From Micromonospora endolithica (GTDB taxonomy: Bacteria > Actinomycetota > Actinomycetes > Mycobacteriales > Micromonosporaceae): a stretch of 64,000 nt of DNA. Each line of letters opens with the position of its first letter. The first letter of the stretch is position 1. This document shows positions 26,050 through 33,537 of this stretch, piece after piece. The notes beneath the pieces are model-generated. The model made no database searches and was not told the DNA's origin. It saw nothing but the letters and a program-made list of their open reading frames with translations. A program made the translations under genes and the position numbers. Location of the stretch: assembly GCF_003626595.1 (NCBI RefSeq), contig NZ_RBAK01000001.1, positions 744,001 to 808,000 of the forward strand, written 5' to 3'.

Positions 26050-27825
26050 TCAGTCATAGACGGCCTCCACCAGCCAGCGGCCGGCCTCGACCGCGAGCAG
26101 CAGGGCGGAGCCGTCGGCGAGGCACACCTGGAACCGGGCCCGCCGCCGCGCCTCGGCCGGCGCCCACCAGCGCTCGTCGACCGGCCAGGGGCCGGCCCAC
26201 CCGGTGACCTCGAGCGCGTCGGCCGGCCCGACGGCGACCCGGGCCGGCGCCGCGCTGACCAGCAGGCGGGCGCTGACCACCACCGGCTCGCCGGTGGCGT
26301 CGTGCACGGTGGCGGGCAGCGGTGCGGGCAGCACCACCGCCGGCGACGGCGGCGGCAACCGCCCCGGCCAGGGCGGCTCGACCGCCCGCCCGGTGCGCCG
26401 GACCGCCCCCCGACCCGACCGCGTCCCGCGCCCCCGGTCCGGGAACGCCACGGCGGGGGGCCCGGCCGGCGGCGGGCCGGACACGGCCGGACGGAGTGCC
26501 GGACCGGATTCGGCCGCGAGGACCGACGGACCGGATTCGGCCGCGAGCGTCGACGCCCCGGACGCGGCCGGCGGTGGCGGCGGGCCGGGCCGGGCCGGGA
26601 GGCGCTCGTCGCCCCAGGGGACCAGGCGTACCTGGTCGGCCGGGGACCGTCCGCCGCCGAGGACCGCGGTGAGCACCGCCTCGGGGCCGAGGATGCCCTG
26701 GACCCGGCTCAACGCCCGGTGCGCCCGCTCGCGTTCCTCGCCGGTCTCCCCCCACAGCCCGGCCTGCAGGCCGGACCGGGCGAGCACCCCGTCGGGGACC
26801 AGCCGCAGCCGGATGATCCCCGAGGTGGGGCGGCTCGGGCGGGCCCCGGACCGGCCGGTGCCGCCGGAGAGCCATCCGTCGAGCTGCCAGCGCACCCGGT
26901 CCGCGATGGCCGCGGCGGTGAGCAGGCCGTCGTGCCGCCAGACCCGGTGCAGTTCCTGACCGTGCGCGGTGACCGCCTCGATGCCGAGCCGGGTGCAGGC
27001 CAGCCCGTGCCCGGCGAGCCGGTCGTGCAACTGCTCGGCCAGGGCGCGGGCGGCGAAGGCCGCGGCGTCGACCCGGTCGAGCGGTTCGTCGTACCCGGCG
27101 GTGACGGTCAGGTCGACCGGGGGACGCCGGACCGCGAGGGGACGGTGGTCCCGGCCCGCCGCCAGCCGGTGGGCCAGCGCGCCGTCGAAGCCGAACCGGG
27201 CCAGCACGTCCCCGGCGGGCAGGGCCGCGAAGTCGCCGAGCGTACGCACCCCGAGCCGGCGCAGCAGGTCGGCCAGCGCCGGCCGGCCGAGCGCCTCGAC
27301 CGGCAGGTCGGCGAGGAATTCCGGGGTCCCTCCCGGCGGTACGACGTGCCCGCCGCGAGCGGCCAGCCCGGCGGCGAACACCCCGTCGGCGATGCCGATC
27401 TGGCTCTCCACCGCGCAGGCCTGGGCGACGTGTTCCACGATTCGCTCGGCCGCCGCCTCCTCGCCCCCGAGGTAGCGACTCGGCCCCCGGGCGGGCACCG
27501 CGCACGCGCCGGGGCGTACCACCTCCACGCCCGCGACCAGTTCCTCCACGGCGGCGACCACCGGCTCGAACGCCCGCGCGTCCCGGCCCGGATCGTGGTC
27601 GACGGCGGTGAGCTGCGGGCAGCGACCCTGCGCCTCCCGTTTGCGCAGGCCACGGCGTACCCCCTCGGCGCGGGCCCGCTCCGAGCAGGCGACCACCCGG
27701 TTGGCGTGCAGCACCGCGACCGGGCCGGTGGCGGGCGTCCCGTCGACGATCTCGGCGGCGACCACCGGCCAGTCCGGGCACCAGAGCAGCAGGGTCCGCA
27801 GCGGCTCGTCGGGACGGCCGGTCAT
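26050..27825 (-). CDS. imuB: ImuB, inactive Y-family polymerase of the mutasome
   Basis: ImuB is the adaptor that tethers DnaE2 and ImuA' to the beta clamp. The 591-residue protein has a Y-family fold but lacks catalytic acids: the N-terminal motif is LLLWCPDWPVVAAE instead of DxDxFFASVE, and the SLDE site is replaced by SRYLGGEE. A clamp-binding-like motif QAGLWG lies at 354-359, close to the position of the known mycobacterial motif. The C-terminal half is a long Pro/Ala/Gly-rich linker, including two 9-residue repeats (GPSVLAAES type), then a conserved end domain (VAGW-like, RARFQVCLADGSALLL). It overlaps imuA' by 4 bases. Confidence 0.93.
   Translation of the reverse strand: MTGRPDEPLRTLLLWCPDWPVVAAEIVDGTPATGPVAVLHANRVVACSERARAEGVRRGLRKREAQGRCPQLTAVDHDPGRDARAFEPVVAAVEELVAGVEVVRPGACAVPARGPSRYLGGEEAAAERIVEHVAQACAVESQIGIADGVFAAGLAARGGHVVPPGGTPEFLADLPVEALGRPALADLLRRLGVRTLGDFAALPAGDVLARFGFDGALAHRLAAGRDHRPLAVRRPPVDLTVTAGYDEPLDRVDAAAFAARALAEQLHDRLAGHGLACTRLGIEAVTAHGQELHRVWRHDGLLTAAAIADRVRWQLDGWLSGGTGRSGARPSRPTSGIIRLRLVPDGVLARSGLQAGLWGETGEERERAHRALSRVQGILGPEAVLTAVLGGGRSPADQVRLVPWGDERLPARPGPPPPPAASGASTLAAESGPSVLAAESGPALRPAVSGPPPAGPPAVAFPDRGRGTRSGRGAVRRTGRAVEPPWPGRLPPPSPAVVLPAPLPATVHDATGEPVVVSARLLVSAAPARVAVGPADALEVTGWAGPWPVDERWWAPAEARRRARFQVCLADGSALLLAVEAGRWLVEAVYD
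26501..26554 (-). repeat. 27-bp imperfect tandem repeat (2 units) in the ImuB linker
   Basis: Units at 26501-26527 and 26528-26554 share 20 identical leading bases (GGACCGGATTCGGCCGCGAG) and differ at the end. In frame, they give repeated SGPSVLAAE-like residues in the disordered linker. Confidence 0.85.
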
Positions 27826-28616
27826 GCCGGTCCGACCAGGGTGAGGGCGTCCCGCCGGGACCGGACGGTGCCGGCGGCCGGCGGCACCGCGCGGAGCCGA
27901 CCGGCGGCCGACCGGCCGGTGACCGAGGTGGCCGGCGCGGTGGCGACGGACCGGGGAATGACCCGGGTCAGCCCGTCACCGGGCAGCCAGACCTTGACCT
28001 CCCGGGGTCGGGCGGCCGCCCCCCGTCCGCGCGCCGAGACGGTCACCTCGCGGCGGCGCAGCCGGCCCCGCCCGGCACCAAGTCCCTCCCAGATCCCCCG
28101 GACCACCTGGAGGGTCACGTCGGCGCCGTCCCAGCGCCCGTACGGGACGAGCACGCTGCCGCGCTGCCGGGCCCGGGCGGCGAGCCGGTTGGCCACCGGC
28201 GCGGAGACCGCCGCCGGGACGGCGGCCACCACCACGTCCACCCCGTCGATCAGCGCGGCGACGACGGTGGCCCACTCCGGACCCGGATGGGGTACGAGGG
28301 CGAGCCGGTCCAGGGCGATGCCGAGTTCGGCGGCGGCTCCGGCTCCGAGGGAGGGCACCCCCACCACGGCGCACCAGGAGCCGGCCCGGGACGCCTCGGC
28401 GAGCAGCGCCAGGACCAGCGAGGTGCCGCCACCACGCCGGGGCTGCCCGGCGGCGACCGCGACCGTGCTGCCCCGACGCAGCCCCCGACCGGGCAGCAGC
28501 CCGGTCAACTCGGGTGCCACCGGGAGCAGCCGGTGACCGCCCGCCGGATCCGGTGCGCTCGCCGGACGCACCAGCCCGGCCAGTGCGGCGGAACCGACCA
28601 CCATGCGGCCCGCCAT
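27822..28616 (-). CDS. ImuA'-like mutasome accessory protein
   Basis: A 264-residue protein with a degenerate RecA-like core: GRGLRRGSTVAVAAGQPRRGGGTSLVLALLAEA in place of a Walker A loop, SWCAVVGVPSLGAGAAAELGIALDRLALVPHPG and GVDVVVAAVP. The stop overlaps imuB by 4 bases. It holds the ImuA' slot of the actinobacterial imuA'-imuB-dnaE2 cassette, where it recruits the other components. The normal P-loop Lys is missing (GGGTSL), so ATP use is doubtful. ATG at 28616 is chosen; TTG at 28664 and ATG at 28604 are alternatives. I find no LexA box between it and the HEPN gene. Confidence 0.85.
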   Translation of the reverse strand: MAGRMVVGSAALAGLVRPASAPDPAGGHRLLPVAPELTGLLPGRGLRRGSTVAVAAGQPRRGGGTSLVLALLAEASRAGSWCAVVGVPSLGAGAAAELGIALDRLALVPHPGPEWATVVAALIDGVDVVVAAVPAAVSAPVANRLAARARQRGSVLVPYGRWDGADVTLQVVRGIWEGLGAGRGRLRRREVTVSARGRGAAARPREVKVWLPGDGLTRVIPRSVATAPATSVTGRSAAGRLRAVPPAAGTVRSRRDALTLVGPA

Positions 28617-28680
28617 CGGACCTACCCCCCGTCGTGCTGGTGCGATTGCGATGCGGGATGACAACTCAAAACCAGGCCGG

Positions 28681-28720
28681 GGGCACCGTCTCCCGGACCC
28701 GGGCCCAGGAGACGGTGCCC
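28681..28720 (-). terminator. Hairpin after the HEPN gene
   Basis: Perfect 13-base inverted repeat (GGGCACCGTCTCC / GGAGACGGTGCCC) with a 14-base loop, starting 5 bases after the HEPN stop. On the minus strand it is followed, after about 9 bases, by TTTT. It probably ends or weakens transcription between the HEPN gene and imuA'. Confidence 0.65.
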
Positions 28721-28725
28721 GCAGG

Positions 28726-29175
28726 TCAGGCGGCGAGACCGTCGAGCGCCGGTTGGTGGGCCACGCCGAGGGCGGTTTCCACCACCGTGACGAACTCCTC
28801 GGCGGCCCGCAGCAGGTCGTCGGCCTCCCGGGCGGTCACCACCCGGGGGATGCCGGCCTCGGCGGCGGCCCGCTTGCCGGCGCCGAGGGCGAAGAACCGG
28901 GCCCACTCGTCCAACTCGGGGGCGACACCGGAGAGCAGGATCCAGACACTGGTGACACGGTTGCGCCGGGTGGGTGCGGGACGGGCGCGGGCGGCGAGCA
29001 GGGCCGCGGCGGCGCGGAGCGCGGCCAGGTGGGCGGCGGCGTACCGCAGGCCGTCGGGGCGGGTCTGGGCGGCCTCGGCCAACCCGTGCCGGGCGACCGC
29101 GAGAAGCTGCGCCGGGGTGCGGTGCGGCAGCACGTGCGCCGGCACCGTCGGTGCCTGAGCCGGGTTCGTCGGCAT
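28726..29175 (-). CDS. SAV_6107-type HEPN domain protein
   Basis: A 149-residue, helix-rich protein beginning MPTNPAQAPTVPAHVLPHRTPAQLLAVARHGLAEAAQTRPDGLRYAAAHLAALRAAAALL; the end holds WARFFALGAGKRAAAEAG and EADDLLRAAEEFVTVVE. I recognise it as the actinobacterial HEPN group called SAV_6107-like. HEPN proteins are often RNases or nucleotide-transfer partners, but the canonical R-x4-6-H motif is not obvious here, so activity is open. ATG at 29175 has GGAGGAG 10 bases upstream. An SOS-box-like site lies 326-341 bases upstream and it precedes the mutasome operon on the same strand, suggesting a DNA-damage role. Confidence 0.8.
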   Translation of the reverse strand: MPTNPAQAPTVPAHVLPHRTPAQLLAVARHGLAEAAQTRPDGLRYAAAHLAALRAAAALLAARARPAPTRRNRVTSVWILLSGVAPELDEWARFFALGAGKRAAAEAGIPRVVTAREADDLLRAAEEFVTVVETALGVAHQPALDGLAA

Positions 29176-29500
29176 GGGACTGTCTCCTCCACGTGGCCGG
29201 GTCACTGGCCCGCGACGGGTGCTGGCCCGCCGGCGGGACGCCGGATCGAGTGGTGCGGAGGAAGACGCACCGGGTGGGGGCCGGCCGGGTGCGGATGCTT
29301 CCCCACACCACACCCGGCCGGCGTACCGGCGGGTTCGTCGCCCGCCGCCCGGGGGTCGTGGGCGGCGGGCGACGCTCCTGCCTGACGGGTGCCGGACTCG
29401 CGACTGTCCGGAACCCTGGGTGCGGCCCGCGGTGCCGCACCGCCCGGGGGAGGTGCCGCGAAACACCATCCCGGGCTGTTGGAACGGGCGTACGAGGCAA

Positions 29501-29516
29501 TCGAACACTCGTTCTA
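29501..29516 (-). promoter_or_regulatory. LexA (SOS) box, TCGAACACTCGTTCTA
   Basis: Matches the actinobacterial/Gram-positive LexA consensus (C)GAAC-N4-GTTC(G) in both half-sites, with one outer-base deviation. It lies upstream of the HEPN gene and the imuA'-imuB-dnaE2 genes, which are known members of the mycobacterial SOS regulon. Confidence 0.8.
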
Positions 29517-29657
29517 ACTGCTGCTGACAGTACACCCTGCCTCCGACAAAAACGCAACGCATGACGCGCCCCGGTCCGACCGGGCCACCGGGCACCCCCG
29601 CGGCACCCGTACCCAGGTAACGAGCGCCCGGCGCACCGGCCCTCACCAGGCCGGCGG

Positions 29658-29663
29658 TAGCCT
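29658..29663 (+). promoter_or_regulatory. -10 hexamer of the EamA gene, leaderless
   Basis: TAGCCT with exactly six bases before the GTG start at 29670; no ribosome site. Confidence 0.6.
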
Positions 29664-29669
29664 CCGCTG

Positions 29670-30671
29670 GTGACCACCCCGCGTCCCGCCCTCGGCGTGG
29701 CCATGGTGCTCGGTTCGGGTGTGCTGTTCGCCGTCAACGGCACGGTCTCCAAGCTGGTGCTCCGGGCCGGCCTGGACCCACAGCAGCTCACCCTGCTGCG
29801 AGCGGTCGGCGCCGTGGTCGGGGTGCTGGCCCTGTGCCTGCTGGTGCCGCCCGGCGCCCGCCGGCTCCGGGCCACCCGCCGCGAGCTACCCCTGCTGGTC
29901 GGGTACGGACTGACCGGCTTCTTCGGCGTACCGATGCTCTATTTCGTGGCCATCTCCCGGCTGCCGGTCGGGATCGGGCTGCTGTTCGAGTACACCGCGC
30001 CCCTGCTGGTGGCCCTCTGGGCCCGGTTCGGTCAGCGGCACCGGGTCCGCCCGCGACTCTGGGTCGGCCTCGCGCTGAGCCTGGCCGGCCTCGGCTGCGT
30101 GGCCGAGGTGTGGGGTGAGCTGAAGCTGGACGGGATCGGCGTGCTCGCCGGCCTCGGCGCGGCGGTCCTGCTGGCCGTCTACTACGTGCTCGGCGCGCGC
30201 GGCGTCGCCCGGCGGGACACCCTGTCGCTGTGCGCCTGGGCGTTCGGCGCCTCGGCCGTGGCCGGCCTGCTCACCCGCGCGGCCGTCGCGGGCACCGGCG
30301 GCTGGGCGCCGCTGGCCGCCGACACCGACCGTGGGGTCCCGGTGGCACTGCTCTGCGGGTACGTGGTGGTGCTCGGCTCGATCGTGCCGTACCTGCTGGT
30401 GGCGGGCGCGATGCGGCACCTCCCGGCGACCAGCGTGGGGATCGTCGGCATGGTGGAACCGGTGCTCGCCGCGGCGGTCGCCTGGACGGTCATCGGCGCC
30501 GGCGAGTCCCTCAACGCCGCCCAACTGAGCGGCGGCCTGCTGGTGCTCATCGGCGTGGCCCTGGCCGAAACCGCCCGCGTCGCGAACCCGTCCCCCGCCC
30601 CGCTCCCCCTCCCACCGACCTCCCCCTCCACGCGCGTTAGGAAGGGGCCCTTTTACCACGCCAGGCGTTAA
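29670..30671 (+). CDS. EamA/DMT-family transporter
   Basis: A 333-residue drug/metabolite transporter with about ten membrane helices in two EamA repeats (about 9-140 and 150-305). PMLYFVAISRLPVGIGLLFEYTAPLLVALW in the first half and ATSVGIVGMVEPVLAAAVAW in the second are typical. Substrates in this family range from amino acids to nucleobases and drugs. GTG at 29670 is leaderless. The last roughly 13 residues (TRVRKGPFYHARR) and the stop codon are encoded by the 29-base palindromic doublet, so the tail is probably an insertion-derived extension and the original stop may have been displaced. Confidence 0.92.
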   Translation: MTTPRPALGVAMVLGSGVLFAVNGTVSKLVLRAGLDPQQLTLLRAVGAVVGVLALCLLVPPGARRLRATRRELPLLVGYGLTGFFGVPMLYFVAISRLPVGIGLLFEYTAPLLVALWARFGQRHRVRPRLWVGLALSLAGLGCVAEVWGELKLDGIGVLAGLGAAVLLAVYYVLGARGVARRDTLSLCAWAFGASAVAGLLTRAAVAGTGGWAPLAADTDRGVPVALLCGYVVVLGSIVPYLLVAGAMRHLPATSVGIVGMVEPVLAAAVAWTVIGAGESLNAAQLSGGLLVLIGVALAETARVANPSPAPLPLPPTSPSTRVRKGPFYHARR

Positions 30672-30692
30672 CAAGGGGCCCTTCCTTACACC
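30634..30692. repeat. Paired 29-bp palindromic element, locus B
   Basis: Copies at 30634-30662 and 30664-30692, one base apart, in the same orientation as locus A. The first copy is read as the C-terminus of the EamA transporter and the second supplies its TAA. The far end abuts the YbaK leader. This is the only locus of the four between co-directional genes. Confidence 0.85.
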
Positions 30693-30719
30693 CCGGGGCG
30701 TACCGGGGAGAATGGCGGC

Positions 30720-31208
30720 ATGCAGTCACACCCGAACGTGCGGGCGGTGCAGGCGGCGCTCGACGGCGCCGCCGCCCGGAACGGCTCCGGCGCGCCCACC
30801 GAGGTCCGCCTGCTGCCCGCGGCGGTGCACACCGCGGCGGCCGCCGCCGACGCGCTCGGCGTCCAGGTCGGGCAGATCGCCAACTCGCTGGTCTTCGAGG
30901 CCGACGGCGCGCCACTGCTGGTGCTCACCTCCGGGGCGCACCGGGTGGACACCGCCGAGCTGGCCGCGCGCCTCGGCGTCACCCGGCTGCGCCGGGCCAG
31001 CCCGGCCTTCGTCAAGGAACACACCGGGCAGGTGATCGGCGGCGTCGCCCCGGTCGGCCACCCCACCCCGTTGCGCACCCTGGTGGACACCGCCCTGGAG
31101 GCGTACGGCGAGGTCTGGGCGGCCGGGGGCGTGCCGCAGGCGGTCTTCCCCACCACGTACGCGGAACTGCTGCGGGTCACCGCCGGAACCCCCGCCGAGG
31201 TGGCGTGA
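30720..31208 (+). CDS. YbaK/EbsC-family aminoacyl-tRNA deacylase
   Basis: A 162-residue YbaK/ProX-fold protein. LGVQVGQIANSLVFEADGAPLLVLTSG and VIGGVAPVGHPTP are the conserved active-site regions. Family members hydrolyse mischarged tRNA (Cys-tRNA-Pro, Ala-tRNA-Pro) in trans in the cytoplasm; the exact specificity cannot be read here. ATG at 30720 is preceded by GGGGAGAA. Its stop overlaps the CrtA-like gene by 4 bases (GTGA), so it is coupled to the carotenoid-tailoring genes although its own job is translation quality control. Confidence 0.92.
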   Translation: MQSHPNVRAVQAALDGAAARNGSGAPTEVRLLPAAVHTAAAAADALGVQVGQIANSLVFEADGAPLLVLTSGAHRVDTAELAARLGVTRLRRASPAFVKEHTGQVIGGVAPVGHPTPLRTLVDTALEAYGEVWAAGGVPQAVFPTTYAELLRVTAGTPAEVA

Positions 31209-31951
31209 ACACCGTTCCCGAGCTGGTCACCCTGCACGTCTGGCGGACGCACCGGACCGCGCTGCCCCGGGCGCTGACCCGGATGGCGCTCGACCCGCGC
31301 CGGCTGCGCGCCGCCGACGGCGTCCGGTTCGGCAAGCTGCTCGGCACCGGAACCGGCACCGGGTTCGGGCCGGGCGACGCCGACCTGACCCGCTGGGCGG
31401 CGCTGACCGTGTGGGACTCCCCGGCGGCGGCGGCCGGCTTCGACGACTCACCCGTCGGGCGGGCCTGGGCCCGGATCGCCCACGCCGCCGTCCGGGTCGA
31501 CCTGCGACCCCTGACCAGCCGGGGCGAGTGGTCCGGCCGGCAGCCGTTCGGCGACCCGCCCGGCGGCCGCTCCACCGGGCCGGTGCTGGCGCTGACCCGG
31601 GCCCGGCTGCGTCCGGCCCGCGCGGCCACCTTCTGGCGGGCGATCCCTCCGGTGGCCGCCGCCCTGCGAACCGCGCCCGGCCTGCTGGCCCGCTTCGGCG
31701 TCGGCGAGGCGCCGCTGGGCTGGCAGGGCACGGTGAGCGTGTGGCGCGACGCGGCGGACCTGGTGGCGTTCGCGTACCGTCACCCGGAGCACCGCGCCGC
31801 GATCACCGCGACCCCCACCGAGAGGTGGTACGCGGAGGAACTGTTCGCGCGGTTCGAGGTACGCGACGTGGTCGGTGACCGGGCGGTGCTGGGGTGGGTC
31901 GCGGACGGCGACGCGGCTGACGGCAAAGGCCCACGTGAGCGCGAGGAGTGA
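31205..31951 (+). CDS. Spheroidene monooxygenase-like (CrtA-like) protein
   Basis: A 248-residue protein of the CrtA-like dimeric alpha/beta-barrel family: VTLHVWRTHRTALPRALTRMA at the start, RWAALTVWDSPAAAAGF, LTRARLRPARAATFWRAIPPVAAALRTAPGLLARFGVGEAPLGWQGTVSVWRDAADLVAFAYRHPEHRAAI and WYAEELFARFEV. CrtA oxidises C-2 of carotenoids in purple bacteria; homologues occur in actinobacteria with less certain function. GTG at 31205 overlaps ybaK. The last residues and stop lie inside a 60-base tandem duplication, so the C-terminal tail (DGKGPREREE) is probably not functional. Confidence 0.75.
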   Translation: MNTVPELVTLHVWRTHRTALPRALTRMALDPRRLRAADGVRFGKLLGTGTGTGFGPGDADLTRWAALTVWDSPAAAAGFDDSPVGRAWARIAHAAVRVDLRPLTSRGEWSGRQPFGDPPGGRSTGPVLALTRARLRPARAATFWRAIPPVAAALRTAPGLLARFGVGEAPLGWQGTVSVWRDAADLVAFAYRHPEHRAAITATPTERWYAEELFARFEVRDVVGDRAVLGWVADGDAADGKGPREREE

Positions 31952-32043
31952 GCCGGGTTTGCGAGCCCCGCAGTCGCGAACGAAAGAGGCCCACGTGAGC
32001 GCGAGGAGTGAGCCGGGTTTGCGAGCCCCGCAGTCGCGAACGA
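31921..32043 (+). repeat. 60-bp perfect-period tandem duplication
   Basis: 31928-31983 is repeated identically at 31988-32043. The unit contains GTGAGCGCGAGGAGTGAGCC and GCGAGCCCCGCAGTCGCGAA. The first unit provides the CrtA-like stop codon. The second leads into the GAGAAGAGG ribosome site of the GNAT gene. GAGCGAG-rich sequences also occur at 33530-33572 and 54971-55010. Confidence 0.95.
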
Positions 32044-32056
32044 GAAGAGGCAGAGC

Positions 32057-32701
32057 ATGAGGTTGGTGCGCTGGACGCCGGACGACCTCGTCCGGCGGCT
32101 GGACGACGTGGTGACGGTCTACGGCGAGGCGATGGGATACCGCGCCGACCTGCTGGAGGCGCGCCGCGGCTACATCGCCACCCACGTACGCCGCCCCGGG
32201 TTCCGCGCGGTGGCCAGCCTCACCAACGACGGACGCCTGGCCGGCTTCGGCTACGGCTACCTCGGCGCGTCCGGCCAGTGGTGGCACGACCAGGTGTGGC
32301 GGGCCATGGACCAGACCGCCCGCCGGCGCTGGCTGGCGTACTGCTTCGAGGTGGTCGAACTGCACGTCCGGCCGGCCGCGCAGGGGCACGGCCTGGGCGC
32401 CGGGCAGCTGCGTGCCCTGCTCGCCACCGCCGAGGGGGACACCACGCTGCTGTCCACCCCGGAGGCCGACGAGCAGCGGTCCCGGGCCTGGCGGCTGTAC
32501 CGGCGCTTCGGCTTCGTCGACCTCCTGCGCAACTTCCACTTCCCCGGCGACGAGCGCCCGTTCGGTGTGCTCGGCCGGGACCTGCCACTGCCGGCACCGG
32601 AGGCGCCCGGCCCGCGGACGACCGGAGTGGAGACAGCCGGACCGGACCCGACCGGACCGGAGGCAGCCGGACCGAACCCGACCGGACCGGACGCGCCATG
32701 A
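32057..32701 (+). CDS. GNAT-family N-acetyltransferase
   Basis: A 214-residue GNAT protein. The acetyl-CoA motif is VVELHVRPAAQGHGLGAGQLRALL (about 98-121, R/Q-x-x-G-x-G/A), followed by SRAWRLYRRFGFVDL. The tail from about 185 on is a Pro/Gly/Thr/Ala low-complexity run containing two 10-residue repeats. GAAGAGG lies 7-13 bases before the ATG. The gene overlaps cruF by 4 bases. M. tuberculosis has a GNAT gene in the comparable stretch (Rv2170, from memory), so it may belong to the old backbone rather than to carotenoid synthesis. Substrate unknown. Confidence 0.88.
   Translation: MRLVRWTPDDLVRRLDDVVTVYGEAMGYRADLLEARRGYIATHVRRPGFRAVASLTNDGRLAGFGYGYLGASGQWWHDQVWRAMDQTARRRWLAYCFEVVELHVRPAAQGHGLGAGQLRALLATAEGDTTLLSTPEADEQRSRAWRLYRRFGFVDLLRNFHFPGDERPFGVLGRDLPLPAPEAPGPRTTGVETAGPDPTGPEAAGPNPTGPDAP
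32635..32694 (+). repeat. 30-bp tandem repeat (2 units) at the GNAT 3' end
   Basis: Units 32635-32664 and 32665-32694 differ at only a few bases and encode AGPDPTGPE(A)-type residues. They end three bases before the cruF ATG. Confidence 0.9.
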
Positions 32702-33537
32702 CCGCGCGGCGATTCTCCTGGGCCCTGCTGGCCGTGCTGGTGCTGGCGCAGATCTGCTATCCGCTGACCGACGGCACCACCCGGGCCCGGCTCACCGTGG
32801 CCACGGTCGTCCTGGGTTACCTGCTCTCGGTCGGTCACGCGCTGCTCAGCCGCGGTCCGCGTACGGCGGCGGCGCTGGTCGCGGTGGCCACCGGCGGCGG
32901 GTTCGCCATCGAGGCGCTGGGCGTGGCCACCGGCTTCCCGTTCGGCAGCTACGACTACTCCGGGCAGCTCGGCCCGAAGCTCGCCGGGGTACCACTGATC
33001 ATCCCGCTGGCGTGGACCTGGATGGCGTGGCCGGCGTGGCTGGCCGCCGTCCGCCTGACCGGCGGCGCCGACCGGGCCGGTGGGACCGACCTCGGGCGTA
33101 CGCTCCGGCGGATCGCGCTGGCCACCCTCGGCCTGGCCACCTGGGACCTGTTCCTCGACCCGCAGATGGTCGCCGAGGGCCACTGGGTCTGGCGCGACGC
33201 CACCCCGGCACTGCCCGGTCTGCCCGGCATCCCGGTCAGCAACTACCTCGGCTGGCTCCTCTTCGCGGTGCTGATGATGAGCGCGCTGCGCCCCCTGGCG
33301 GGGCCGGCGGTCGCGGTCACCGACACCCGGGACGATCCGATGGCCGCGCTCTACCTGTGGACGTACTTCTCCAGCGTGCTGGCCCACGCGGTCTTCCTCG
33401 CCCTGCCCGCGTCGGCGGTGTGGGGCGCGGTGGGCATGTCGGTGACCGCCGTACCGCTCGCGGTGAGCCTGTACCGGGCCCGTCGGGACGGCCAGGACAG
33501 CCCGCCCCGGCGTAACCGGGTCGACGTCCCGGCATGA
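32698..33537 (+). CDS. cruF: Carotenoid biosynthesis protein, CruF-type 1',2'-hydratase
   Basis: A 279-residue membrane protein of the Caroten_synth family (PF04240) with about seven helices. Diagnostic stretches are IEALGVATGFPFGSYDYSGQLGPKLAGVPLIIPLAWTWMAWPAWL and ATWDLFLDPQMVAEGHWVWRDATPALPGLPGIPVSNYLGWLLFA. CruF hydrates the psi end of gamma-carotene-type carotenoids, giving the 1'-hydroxyl that is later glycosylated. ATG at 32698 overlaps the GNAT stop. It is followed by a CruG-like glycosyltransferase and a CrtD-like desaturase, an order resembling the sioxanthin genes of Salinispora. Confidence 0.88.
   Translation: MTARRFSWALLAVLVLAQICYPLTDGTTRARLTVATVVLGYLLSVGHALLSRGPRTAAALVAVATGGGFAIEALGVATGFPFGSYDYSGQLGPKLAGVPLIIPLAWTWMAWPAWLAAVRLTGGADRAGGTDLGRTLRRIALATLGLATWDLFLDPQMVAEGHWVWRDATPALPGLPGIPVSNYLGWLLFAVLMMSALRPLAGPAVAVTDTRDDPMAALYLWTYFSSVLAHAVFLALPASAVWGAVGMSVTAVPLAVSLYRARRDGQDSPPRRNRVDVPA

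Larger units (their letters stand above)
29176..29669. other. Divergent intergenic region with SOS box
   Basis: 494 bases between the HEPN gene (minus) and the EamA transporter (plus). It holds the LexA-type box at 29501-29516, the leaderless -10 of the transporter at 29658-29663 and a notably AT-richer stretch at 29500-29565. No credible ORF is seen. The long 5' leader of the HEPN gene (over 300 bases if transcribed from the box) is unexplained. Confidence 0.6.

Noticed and set aside
22882..28536. A 1884-codon open frame on the plus strand across the mutasome genes
   Set aside because: It is antisense to dnaE2, imuB and imuA', which have clear domains; its translation is low-complexity Arg/Gly/Pro/Val. 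High GC content removes stop codons from shadow frames.
28617..28680. A second damage-response promoter directly before imuA' (TTGTC on the minus strand)
   Set aside because: The TTGTC core is present but the expected downstream TANNNT at the right distance and the LexA half-sites are missing.
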